Below, piece after piece: positions 8,428 through 16,013 of a stretch of 33,090 nt of DNA (positions within the stretch are counted from its first letter, which is position 1; each line of letters starts with the position of its first letter). The notes below the pieces were generated by a model. It did not search any database and was not told the DNA's origin. It saw only the letters and a program-made list of their open reading frames with translations. The DNA is taken from positions 1 to 33,090 of the forward strand of contig PIVK01000031.1 in NCBI GenBank assembly GCA_003354135.1, written 5' to 3'. The translations under genes were made by a program, and so were the position numbers. The stretch comes from Rhodospirillales bacterium (GTDB lineage: Bacteria; Pseudomonadota; Alphaproteobacteria; Rhodospirillales; GLO-3).

Positions 8428-9072
8428 TTATTCTCCTTCCTCGACACCGCCAATGTATGCCCGATAGGCCCTGATCACCGTGACCGTTCGATCCGGGTCC
8501 GGCGAGGTGACCGGCCTCGCGTGGATAAGGTCGCCGGGATTCTGGACCATCAGGCCCAGGTTTCGCTGATAGGCGCATCCGTAGTTACTGTGGGATGTGT
8601 TGTCGAATCTGCCGCTCGTGGCCGATATCCAATTTCCGCAATTGGGGACGTGGACCTTGTTGGCCTTGAAGGACAGGCGGATCTTGGCCGGCAAGTGGGA
8701 AGGGGTCACGCCGGACAGCATCCCGATCTGGTTGGGGCGAAGACCCTGGCCGAGCAGGATCTTCCGCGCCTCGTACAGCCACGCGTCACTGCTGTCGGAG
8801 GGGCCAACTATTTCTACAATGACCAGTCCGCGGCCCCGATCGAGGAAGGCTAGGGAGAACTTTCGAACGGCGGACCCATAGGGCTCACGCAGGTCTCCCG
8901 ACGCCAGAGGAGCCGGAAGGTTGAGCAGGATCGTTTCCTGAGAAACATGAAGGGGGTGTGCCTCCTTCGGGTCATCGGGAATTGGGTGCTGATCGGCACA
9001 TGCCGCCATCATGGCCAACGAGAGGATCGCAACCACTGTATTCAGGGCCGGGTTCCAACAGCTGCGGGTCAT
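8428..9072 (-). CDS. cpaD: Pilus assembly lipoprotein CpaD
   Basis: 214 residues with an N-terminal hydrophobic stretch ending in a lipobox-like LAMMAAC (Cys25), so probably an outer-membrane-associated lipoprotein. The body has the CpaD features: alternating strand and helix with GxxPSHLPAKIRLSF near the middle, then NCGNW and a C-terminal part with NYGCAYQRNLGLMVQNPGDLIHARP. CpaD is needed for the stability or function of the CpaC secretin. Its ATG overlaps the cpaC stop (ATGA), so the two are translationally coupled. Confidence 0.85.
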   Translation of the reverse strand: MTRSCWNPALNTVVAILSLAMMAACADQHPIPDDPKEAHPLHVSQETILLNLPAPLASGDLREPYGSAVRKFSLAFLDRGRGLVIVEIVGPSDSSDAWLYEARKILLGQGLRPNQIGMLSGVTPSHLPAKIRLSFKANKVHVPNCGNWISATSGRFDNTSHSNYGCAYQRNLGLMVQNPGDLIHARPVTSPDPDRTVTVIRAYRAYIGGVEEGE

Positions 9073-10562
9073 GGCGTACCCTCCATGATGTAGCCGAACG
9101 GGCCTTGATACGTGAGCGGAAGCTCCCAGAACGGCTTCTCTCCTTCATCGGAGTATTCCTTGTGAAGGCGGCCCAGGAGATAGATATCCGTATCCGAGGG
9201 AGGAAGAATGCCGTCGGTCGGCAAGGCCGGCCCCGCGCTGTCGTTTATGGGCTTGGCGAGGTAGGCGGTGACCACGATGACCAGTTCCGTCTGGTTCCGA
9301 GAGAATTGGGTGCTGCGGAACAACGCGCCCAAGACCGGAATATCCTTCAGGAAGGGCATGCCATCGATGAAGTTGTCCATGTCCTCCTCCAGGATGCCGG
9401 AAATCATGATGGTGCCGCCGCTCGGCAGATCGATGTTGGTGGTGGTCCGTTTGGTCGTCAGGCCCGGGATGGATATATCCGAGCCGAGGGCAATGGACAC
9501 GCTTACGTCGATGTCGCTGACTTCTGTGGCGATCTGGAGACTGATCCGACCTTCGTCGAGAACATGCGGGGTGAACGACAACTTCACGCCGTATTCGGTA
9601 TCCGTATAAGCTACGCCATTTTCGGTGACGGTCGTGGGTCGGGGGAACGACCCGCCGGCCAGGAACGTCGCCTCCTCCCCCGACGCGGCCACCAGGAGCG
9701 GTTCGGCCAGGGTCTTCACGAATCCCTGCCGTTCCAAACTGTCGAAGTGAACGGGATCGAGGAACGGGAGATTGGCGTTGAGTGTCCCGGATGTGATATC
9801 TTTGGACTGGCCGATCTGGCTGGCTTGGGTGACGGCAAAGCCGATGCCACGTCCCCCAAGGGCGCCGATGGTCGCGGTTTCCAGGACGGAATTGACACGG
9901 ATGCTCTTGGCGATGGTCCGCACCATTTCCGCCACTTGCACCTTGAGGATGACCTGCTGGCGGCCGGTGATCTGCATCATGTTGATGAGGCCGCTACCCT
10001 CCGGCAGCAGCTGTTCGACGATATCGACCGCCCGGGTTGCCACGGCTGGAGAACTGGCGTTCCCGCGAAGAAAAACCGAGCCCTGGTAGGCGGTGATGTA
10101 CACCGATTCATCGGGTAGGAGGTCGGCCAGGGCCATCTCAATCGACGTCGGGTCAAGGGCTACTTCCACCGCCGTTTGGTGGATGATCTTACCCTTTTCG
10201 TCCATTACGAAAATCGAGGTGGTGCCCAGGCTGCGGGCAAGAACGAACATCTGGCGCGGCGTCGCGGGGTCGAAATGAATGTCGGCAATGCTTTCGTTCG
10301 CCACAACGACACGGGCGGCAGGGACCGGAAGATTAATGATCCGCGCCTTGTTCAGGGAAACGACGAGCGGCGCATTCATTATTTGTCCGGCAGATTCGGG
10401 AGACCCGTCAGGAATACCGGGAATCGGGACGGGCGCCGTAGATGCCGGAGCCTGAGACTCCGGGGGGGCCAACATGGGCCGGGACACCTCTTGCCCCGCA
10501 GCCGTGCCTGTTAAGGCGGCTGTCATTAGGGCAACAAGGAATCCAAAACCGAAATTTCGCAT
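9069..10562 (-). CDS. cpaC: Tad pilus secretin CpaC/RcpA
   Basis: About 497 residues from ATG 10562. A longer reading to 10730 lacks sense as a signal peptide; the chosen ATG has AGG at a fair distance and gives a clean signal (MRNFGFGFLVALMTAALTGTAAGQ). Next comes the periplasmic CpaC N-domain (VVSLNKARIINLPVPAARVVVANESIADI), a BON-like segment, then the secretin core from MMQITGRQQVILKVQVAEM to the end (GIGFAVTQ, LAEPLLVAASGEEATFLAGG, ISGILEEDMDNFIDGMPFLKDIPVLGALFRS, ELVIVVTAYLAKP). It forms the outer-membrane pore for the Flp pilus. It is the first gene of the leftward operon. The usual preceding cpaB/rcpC gene is not here. Confidence 0.92.
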   Translation of the reverse strand: MRNFGFGFLVALMTAALTGTAAGQEVSRPMLAPPESQAPASTAPVPIPGIPDGSPESAGQIMNAPLVVSLNKARIINLPVPAARVVVANESIADIHFDPATPRQMFVLARSLGTTSIFVMDEKGKIIHQTAVEVALDPTSIEMALADLLPDESVYITAYQGSVFLRGNASSPAVATRAVDIVEQLLPEGSGLINMMQITGRQQVILKVQVAEMVRTIAKSIRVNSVLETATIGALGGRGIGFAVTQASQIGQSKDITSGTLNANLPFLDPVHFDSLERQGFVKTLAEPLLVAASGEEATFLAGGSFPRPTTVTENGVAYTDTEYGVKLSFTPHVLDEGRISLQIATEVSDIDVSVSIALGSDISIPGLTTKRTTTNIDLPSGGTIMISGILEEDMDNFIDGMPFLKDIPVLGALFRSTQFSRNQTELVIVVTAYLAKPINDSAGPALPTDGILPPSDTDIYLLGRLHKEYSDEGEKPFWELPLTYQGPFGYIMEGTP

Positions 10563-10995
10563 AACCATCCTGAATCTATTCCGAAATCCTACCGTCTGCA
10601 AATTCCGGAAAAACGGGAAAGTTCCCGGCCACAAGCTTGAGACCAACGCAGAGGACCCAGGTTTCCGAATTCCGGCTATCCTGCGCGACAAACATCCCCC
10701 TGCGATAACCAAACAGGACAAATCTCCCAAATGGGGAGGTGCCGATCAACATATTTCTGCTCAATGGCTTAATCTATCCGTCGGCGCGAAGAAGTCTTAG
10801 CGCGATTGAAGCCACTCCCCACCCGTCGGCGCGAAGATATCTAAGCGCGATTACAGCCACGGTTCACCGGCGCGGCTTAGATGAAGGAAACCGCTCGAAA
10901 CCGCTGATTTACCTACCGGAAGATTCAGCATATGGTCGTTAGATCGTCTGCGGCAAGCGCCAACGGGATGTCATGGGAGGGAGGCAGGGACTGGG
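10563..10995. promoter_or_regulatory. Divergent control region between cpaC and tadD
   Basis: 433 bases without a credible gene, between the divergent starts of the cpaC operon and tadD, so both transcripts should begin here. It holds a 45-base-period tandem repeat (separate entry). No promoter box was close enough to consensus to name. Confidence 0.5.
10778..10860. repeat. Two 38-base direct repeats, 45-base period
   Basis: 10778-10815 and 10823-10860 agree at 33 of 38 positions, each starting CCGTCGGCGCGAAGA and ending in a GCGCGATT...GCCAC core. A partial third version (GGCGCGGCTTAGATGAAGG) follows at 10869-10887. The spacing is about four helical turns. They lie in the control region shared by cpaC and tadD, so repeated regulator sites are plausible. 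Confidence 0.6.
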
Positions 10996-11760
10996 ATGCG
11001 GAGATTTGTAAAACTACTTCCGGCGATGATTTTGTCGCTCTTCGTTGCGGCCTGTCTGACGGGCCAGGAGGAGCGGAATGAGAAGGCCGCGATATCGGAT
11101 GCCTTGCGGGAATCGGCAATCACTTCCTTCAAGCGGGGGAACTACGCCATGGCGGCCAACCAGTTCGGCAAGCTGTATGTCGGATCTCCCGGAGATCTGG
11201 ATGTGGTGGTCGGCTACCTGGAGAGTCTTCGCCGAATCGGCGCTGCCGAGGACGGGATTCGGATTGTCGATCTGGAAATGGACAATCTCGGGCAGGATCT
11301 GCAGTTTCTGTTGACGGCCGCGAAGATACAGATCGCGAGCGGCTACTATAAAAAAGCCATTACCATCCTGGAGGATGCGCGGCGAGGATGGCCTCGGGAC
11401 TGGCGTATATTCTCCCTGTTGGGAATCGCCAAGGATTCCATGGAACGGTACGAACGGGCGCAGGCCTCATACCGCGCAGGGCTTGAACTGTCGCCCGGCA
11501 ATCCGGCGATCACCAACAATCTAGCCTTGTCCCTTGCCCAGTCGGGGGACCTGGACGGCGCCATCGCGACCCTGCGCGAGGCTGTCGGGACGACAGGCCG
11601 CGGAGATGCCAGAATCCGGCAGAACCTGGCGATTCTCTTCGGCTTCAAGGGCCGGTTCAGGGATTTCGAGGCCTTGGCCCGCATGGACCTTAGCGACGAC
11701 ATGGTGCAGAAGAATCTGGAGGTCTTTCGCGCCCTTCATTTGCGCCAGGATGCGGAGTAG
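10996..11760 (+). CDS. tadD: TadD-like tetratricopeptide lipoprotein
   Basis: 254 residues with a signal ending in a lipobox LFVAAC (Cys20), then four or more TPR-like helix pairs: ESAITSFKRGNYAMAANQFGKLY, DLQFLLTAAKIQIASGYYKKAITILEDA, WRIFSLLGIAKDSMERYERAQASYRAGL and PAITNNLALSLAQSGDLDGAIATLREA. TadD-type lipoproteins act in the periplasm in Flp/Tad biogenesis, and the position next to the cpa operon supports this. The symbol is by family and context; other TPR lipoproteins look alike. ATG follows GGAGGGAGGCAGGGACTGGG. It is transcribed away from the cpa operon. Confidence 0.7.
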   Translation: MRRFVKLLPAMILSLFVAACLTGQEERNEKAAISDALRESAITSFKRGNYAMAANQFGKLYVGSPGDLDVVVGYLESLRRIGAAEDGIRIVDLEMDNLGQDLQFLLTAAKIQIASGYYKKAITILEDARRGWPRDWRIFSLLGIAKDSMERYERAQASYRAGLELSPGNPAITNNLALSLAQSGDLDGAIATLREAVGTTGRGDARIRQNLAILFGFKGRFRDFEALARMDLSDDMVQKNLEVFRALHLRQDAE

Positions 11761-11763
11761 TCC

Positions 11764-12057
11764 GGATATTCGTTCTTCAGGGCAGAGCACGGCTAAGTTC
11801 TTTCGGCGGGTGTTCTGAAGCCGAGGCATTTTCTGTTTGTTCTCCCGACGGAGACGCTGAAGTTCCGCCGCATCCGCCTTCTGACGGGCAAGAGCCTCCG
11901 CGGACCCCGCTGTCTGCTGCTCAAGCTTCCACGTCTTCAATTGGGGCAGCGTCACGCCAAGCTCACGGGAAACAACACTCGGTTTCTCTTTGCCCTCCAA
12001 AAGCCGCGAAACCGTCTCTGCCTTGAACTCCGCTGTATATGTCCTGCGCTTGCTCAT
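11764..12057 (-). pseudogene. IS3-family transposase orfA remnant
   Basis: Starting at ATG 12057 the reading MSKRRTYTAEFKAETVSRLL...ELGVTLPQLKTWKLEQQ...ELQRLRREN is an IS3-family OrfA: helix-turn-helix then leucine-zipper. After RRENK the match to the usual ending fades, and the frame runs on antisense into tadD. No OrfB (DDE integrase) follows. The element is thus truncated at its 3' side right at the tadD stop. The DNA between 12057 and about 12125 probably contains its left end, with CCCC..GGACC motifs inverted about position 12120. It cannot move by itself. Confidence 0.75.
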
Positions 12058-12179
12058 AATATCCCTCCAGATGGTCCATAAGTAATTTGCCACCTGGTCC
12101 GGGATTCCTGGGGAAGGTCATGGGGCTCGCCCCGTTCTAAACCGGACAGATCACATGTTACCTACGGCGGTCATATCGT

Positions 12180-12977
12180 GTGTTGCCGATATTTAGGGAT
12201 CTGGACCTTGCCAAAGGTGCTGCCCGACTGGATAATCGGTATTGGTTTGAATCTTATCGGGTGCTGGCCGTGGCCATATCGTCGGTGGGAATGCAAGACG
12301 GTACGGAGAAGTCCTTGGGCGGAGTCGTCCTGCTTTCCGAAATTCCGCTTGCCGTTTTGCATGAGATCGAGGACATGGCCATTTGGGCCGAAGTTCCGTC
12401 CGACGAGATCGTCGTCGATCGCAACGACACGAACACCGATATCTACTTCATCGTCCGTGGCAGGGTTCAAGTTATCGACTTTCTAGAAGGACGTTCTGAA
12501 GTCGTGCTGGCTGAACTGGGGGAAGGAGAGTACTTCGGGGATTTGTCGGCCATAGATCTGAATAAGCGGTCCGCCCGTGTGACGACCGTCGAGCCGACCG
12601 TCCTCGCGTCATTGACCGCGCATCAGTTCCACGGAGTTCTGCTGCGCTGCCCCGAGGTGGCGGTGAATTTGCTTCGCAAGTTTGCCTGCCTGGTTCGGCT
12701 GATGACGGTCAAGGTAACGGCGTTGAGCAGCCTGTCACCACAGCAGAGGGTCTTCCTTGAGCTCCTAAGGATCTCGGAACCCAATTCCATGGGAGACGGG
12801 ACTTGGATCATTCAGAAGTTTCCCAATCACACGCAGATTGCCTCGACCGTCGGCACGGATAAGGGGATCGTGGCCATCGCCATCGGCGAACTGGCGCGGG
12901 AAAAGGTGGTGGAGCGCAAGCACCGGTCCCTGATAATACACGACTATCCGCGGCTCCAGATGCTGGCCAGCATGTGA
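12180..12977 (+). CDS. Crp/Fnr-family transcriptional regulator
   Basis: Up to 265 residues from GTG 12180; the alternative ATG at 12291 (MQDGTEKSL) has GGTGGGA before it and gives 228 residues, the commoner length. A cyclic-nucleotide-binding-type beta barrel (DEIVVDRNDTNTDIYFIVRGRVQVID...LGEGEYFGDLSAID..RSARVTTVEPTVLASL) is followed by the long dimer helix and a winged helix (FPNHTQIASTVGTDKGIVAIAIGELAREKVVERKHRSLIIHD). There are no conserved N-terminal cysteines for an Fnr iron-sulphur cluster. The PGEAxAR phosphate-binding cassette of true CRP is not intact (AIDLNKRSARV), so cAMP binding is uncertain. Its place between tadD and the pilin/GspA-like genes suggests it controls the pilus genes. 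Confidence 0.85.
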   Translation: MLPIFRDLDLAKGAARLDNRYWFESYRVLAVAISSVGMQDGTEKSLGGVVLLSEIPLAVLHEIEDMAIWAEVPSDEIVVDRNDTNTDIYFIVRGRVQVIDFLEGRSEVVLAELGEGEYFGDLSAIDLNKRSARVTTVEPTVLASLTAHQFHGVLLRCPEVAVNLLRKFACLVRLMTVKVTALSSLSPQQRVFLELLRISEPNSMGDGTWIIQKFPNHTQIASTVGTDKGIVAIAIGELAREKVVERKHRSLIIHDYPRLQMLASM

Positions 12978-13031
12978 GCGACGTCTGTTACAGTCCTATC
13001 CGATAAAAAGGAAGTAGGATTCACGACCACG

Positions 13032-13194
13032 ATGAGGTCGGGGCGACAGTGGAAAAACTTGTGGAGCAGGGGGCTGCGTGACACGTCCGGGACCACGGCC
13101 CTCGAGTACGGCTTTATCGTGGCGACGGTCAATTTTTGTGTGAACAGTATGGAACAACATGTACAACGACATTTCCGGCAATATTTCATTGTAG
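13032..13194 (+). pseudogene. Flp-pilin-like gene with a frameshift
   Basis: The frame from ATG 13032 encodes GLRDTSGTTALEYGFIVATV, matching the Flp pilin start (short basic leader, G then TTALEYG, where the prepilin peptidase would cut before a Glu at +5). It then loses hydrophobicity (NFCVNSMEQHVQRHF). The next frame (+1) reads TVWNNMYNDISGNISL and stops at 13192-13194, like a pilin tail. A single one-base shift between 13144 and 13149 would give 53 residues, the usual Flp pilin size. So it is a broken pilin gene, a sequencing error, or, less likely, a programmed shift. It lies between the Crp gene and the GspA-like gene. Confidence 0.6.
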
Positions 13195-13231
13195 GGCACG
13201 AATGGCTGCAGGGCGAGAAAACGGGTAGCAG

Positions 13232-14290
13232 ATGTATCGGGCGTTTTTCGGCATAGATTCCAAGCCGTTCTCCATCGTTCCGGACGAACGGTTCCTCTAT
13301 ATGAGCCAACGGCACCGCGAGGCGCTGGCCCACCTGATTTATGGGGTCAAGGAAAGCGGCGGCTGCGCTATGCTCACGGGCGATGTGGGAACCGGGAAGA
13401 CCTTGATCAGCCGGTGCCTGATCGCAGGCCTTGGCGAGAATATCGAAGTCGCGCTCTGCCTCAATCCCCGGGTAACCGACATCGAATTCCTGGCCAACAT
13501 TTGCGACGAATTCGGGATATCCTATCCGCGGGACGGCGCCAGCCGGAAGGAGATGGTCGATCTTATTACCGATCACCTGCTTAAGGTCTATGCAGCCGGA
13601 TGGCGCGTCGTGGTGATCATCGACGAGGCGCAGGATCTCGCCCCCGATGTCCTCGAACAGGTCCGCCTTTTGACCAATCTGGAGACGGGGGATACCAAAC
13701 CCCTGCAGATCGTGCTGATCGGCCAGCAGGAGCTACTTGAGATTCTCGCCAGCACGGAGATGCGCCAAGTCGCCCAGAAAATCACGGCCCGGTATCACCT
13801 TACCCCGCTAAGCAAGAAGGAAACGGCGGAGTATATCGACCACAGGCTTTCGGTTGCCGGCATGTGGCAAGGGACCTTCAGGCGGGGGGCGGTTTCGGAA
13901 ATTTATAAGTCGTCGGGTGGCATACCTCGGCTGATCAATGTCATCTGTGACCGGGCGCTCTTGGGGGCCTATGTCCGGGAGAAAAAGACGGTTACTCGGA
14001 AACTGGCGCGCATTGCTGCGTCTGAAGTGTCCGGAAATATCGCGAACCGCCGTCACGTGCTTCCCTGGCTTGCCGGCGCCGTGGCTGCCGCCTTGTTTGC
14101 TTTCGTGTTGGTTGATCCTTTCGGAATGGGCTTGTCCAAGGCCGGCTGGATCGCCCGTGCTCCCGCATCCATTCGATCGGCACTGCCGTTCCTGCACTCT
14201 GCATCATCAGAAGCAGTGGGGCAGGTCCCCGCCGTAATTGCGGAGTCGAGTGCCGGAGAGCTGTCTCATGGGGCCGCTGGGCCGGAGTAG
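13232..14290 (+). CDS. GspA/ExeA-like (MshM-like) AAA ATPase
   Basis: 352 residues. It begins MYRAFFGIDSKPFSIVPDERFLYMSQRHREALAHLIYG, the hallmark of ExeA/GspA and MshM ATPases. Walker A GDVGTGKT is at 50-57 and Walker B VVVIIDEAQD at 127-135, followed by the sensor region and SGGIPRLINVICDRALLGAY. One membrane segment lies at about 277-295, with a periplasmic tail of some 57 residues. Classical GspA is longer because it ends in a peptidoglycan-binding domain, which is absent here. GspA/GspB help insert secretins across peptidoglycan; MshM serves MSHA pili. The following gene is a GspB-like partner. A role in placing the CpaC secretin is inferred. Confidence 0.85.
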   Translation: MYRAFFGIDSKPFSIVPDERFLYMSQRHREALAHLIYGVKESGGCAMLTGDVGTGKTLISRCLIAGLGENIEVALCLNPRVTDIEFLANICDEFGISYPRDGASRKEMVDLITDHLLKVYAAGWRVVVIIDEAQDLAPDVLEQVRLLTNLETGDTKPLQIVLIGQQELLEILASTEMRQVAQKITARYHLTPLSKKETAEYIDHRLSVAGMWQGTFRRGAVSEIYKSSGGIPRLINVICDRALLGAYVREKKTVTRKLARIAASEVSGNIANRRHVLPWLAGAVAAALFAFVLVDPFGMGLSKAGWIARAPASIRSALPFLHSASSEAVGQVPAVIAESSAGELSHGAAGPE

Positions 14291-14299
14291 GAAGCGCAG

Positions 14300-15721
14300 A
14301 TGTCTTTTGTTCTCAATGCCTTTAAGAAATCCCAGAAGGAACGGGATACGAGAACGGGGGGTAGGGGTAACCCTCCCACCAGGGCCGACAGCGACACGGG
14401 CGCGGCGAAAGGCGGAAAGCCGGCGACCCGGCGCAAGCGGCTGATCCTGCTGGGCGGCGGCATGTTTCTTCTGGTGTCCTTCGTAGCTGTTTGGGTTTTC
14501 AAGCCAAGGCTTCTTCCCTGGGGATCGAACGCCCCGCCCTCTGTCGTCAGGCAGGTTGTCGAGTTAACCGAAGGGGATCTCCGATCAGCAGCCCCCCCCC
14601 CGCCCGATGTCGAGCCCACCGTATCGGCCCCCGGTCCCGAGCACAGTGGGGCGGTGGCGGCTCCGGCTCCGGCTGCGAAACCTGAAAATATAGGCTCGGG
14701 AGAGGTTTTCTTGCCGGATGTGATGCGGCTTCCGTCCTTGGTCCCGCCGTCCGTGGCTGATGTGGTGATTGCCGAAACGGCCCGGGCCGCCTTCTCCGAG
14801 GATGCTGGGGGCGAGGTCGAGGATAAGGAGGCGGTGGATTCCCCGCCAATGCTGCCATCCCAACTCGTCGATGTCCGGCCCGTGCGCAAGCCCCCGCCGC
14901 AGGTGGTGACCGCACCGCCGGCGGCCGAAACGGCGTCCGTCTCTCTGCCCAAGGCGCAGGATCCGCTGGAGCAAGCCTCCGCGTATGAACGGGCCGGCCG
15001 CTTCGACAAAGCCCAGGGGTACTATACCAAGGCGATCCGGAACAATCCGAAATCTGCGATCGCCTACGTCGGCCGCGGTTGGAGCCTGCTGGAATTGGGT
15101 AAGACCGATCAAGCGGTGGGGGATTTTACCCGGGCCATCAAGTACGCACCCGATCATCCGGATGGATACCTGGGCCGCGCGCTCGCCCAGGAACGTATCG
15201 GCCGCCTGGGGGGCTCTGCCGCCGATTACTCGAAACTCGCGAACCTGATGCCGGGCAATGCCGAAATCCTGCTGGGGCGTGGCGTGGTCGGGTTCCAGCG
15301 GCAGCATTTCGAATCCGCGATTGCCGATTTCCAGTCCGTCGCCGACGGCGATAGTCAGGCTCTGGCCCACTATGCCCTGTTGTGGGAGTACGTGTCCCGG
15401 GCACGGGCCGGGCGCAAGGACCCCGCGCGGCGTTTACGTCAAAGAGCCCGGCGGGTGAACCTTGGGCCGTGGCCGGGCGCTCTGATCCGCCATTTCATGG
15501 GTACGGCCGAGGAGGCGGAGGTGTTTAACGGTGTGGCGGAAGCAGACGCCGTGGAGCGCAAGAAGCGCACCTGCGTGGTGCATTTCTATCTGGGTCAGGT
15601 CCGGCTGGCGGCCGGTGCGGCGGACGAAGCGGCGGAACATTTCCGCAAGGCCGTGGCGACGGATGCCAAGTCCTACAGGCAGTATTGGGCCGCCAAGGCG
15701 GAACTTGGACACTTGCAATAG
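14300..15721 (+). CDS. Membrane-anchored TPR protein with GspB-like N-terminus
   Basis: 473 residues. The N-terminus MSFVLNAFKKSQKERD has the pattern of GspB/ExeB (MSxxLxALKKxxxER). A basic linker, one membrane segment (about 47-67) and a Pro/Ala-rich periplasmic stretch (70-220) follow. From about 225 there are TPR units (SAYERAGRFDKAQGYYTKAIRNNP, IAYVGRGWSLLELGKTDQAVGDFTRAIKYAP and so on) and an NlpI-like ending with YALLWEYVSRARAG, WPGALIRHFMG and VVHFYLGQVRLAAG. It starts 9 bases after the GspA-like gene, so the two are surely co-expressed. The mix of a GspB head with a TPR body recalls MshN. It probably links the cytoplasmic ATPase with periplasmic pilus parts (inference). Confidence 0.75.
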   Translation: MSFVLNAFKKSQKERDTRTGGRGNPPTRADSDTGAAKGGKPATRRKRLILLGGGMFLLVSFVAVWVFKPRLLPWGSNAPPSVVRQVVELTEGDLRSAAPPPPDVEPTVSAPGPEHSGAVAAPAPAAKPENIGSGEVFLPDVMRLPSLVPPSVADVVIAETARAAFSEDAGGEVEDKEAVDSPPMLPSQLVDVRPVRKPPPQVVTAPPAAETASVSLPKAQDPLEQASAYERAGRFDKAQGYYTKAIRNNPKSAIAYVGRGWSLLELGKTDQAVGDFTRAIKYAPDHPDGYLGRALAQERIGRLGGSAADYSKLANLMPGNAEILLGRGVVGFQRQHFESAIADFQSVADGDSQALAHYALLWEYVSRARAGRKDPARRLRQRARRVNLGPWPGALIRHFMGTAEEAEVFNGVAEADAVERKKRTCVVHFYLGQVRLAAGAADEAAEHFRKAVATDAKSYRQYWAAKAELGHLQ

Positions 15722-16013
15722 GCGGCAATCGCAGGGCAATCGCATTTCATATCTGAGCAAGAATCGTCGCGAGGAAATCGTCATCCGCGATATCGGGGAC
15801 AGGAACGCCGCGGCCCTCGCGAACCGGGACTTGGCCGGGCGTTCGGTGGACGATATCTGTTCAGCGCTACGTCAGGTCGGCGGCCCCCCCCCGGCGCCAC
15901 GACGCGCGCCGGTCTCGCCATGGGGGGAGGTTAAAGCGGGGGCGGAGAGGTCAATTAGGTAAGGTCCCCGAAATTTTCAATTTTCGGTTTGGTTTGCCAA
16001 GTACGGTACCGGA
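15722..16013. other. Intergenic gap with an uncertain small reading frame
   Basis: About 290 bases between the convergent TPR and orphan genes. A rightward frame from TTG 15705 to 15962 reads ISYLSKNRREEIVIRDIGDRNAAALANRDLAGRSVDD and looks amphipathic. It overlaps the TPR gene end, has only a weak AAGGCGG site and matches nothing I recognise. No terminator was seen. Confidence 0.3.

Noticed and set aside
10721-10740. Short CTCCC/GGGAG palindrome as an operator
   Set aside because: Only five pairs, common by chance in GC-rich DNA.
15705-15962. Possible 85-residue gene after the TPR gene
   Set aside because: Only a TTG start with a weak site, overlap with the TPR gene, and no recognisable family; kept as a note in the gap entry.
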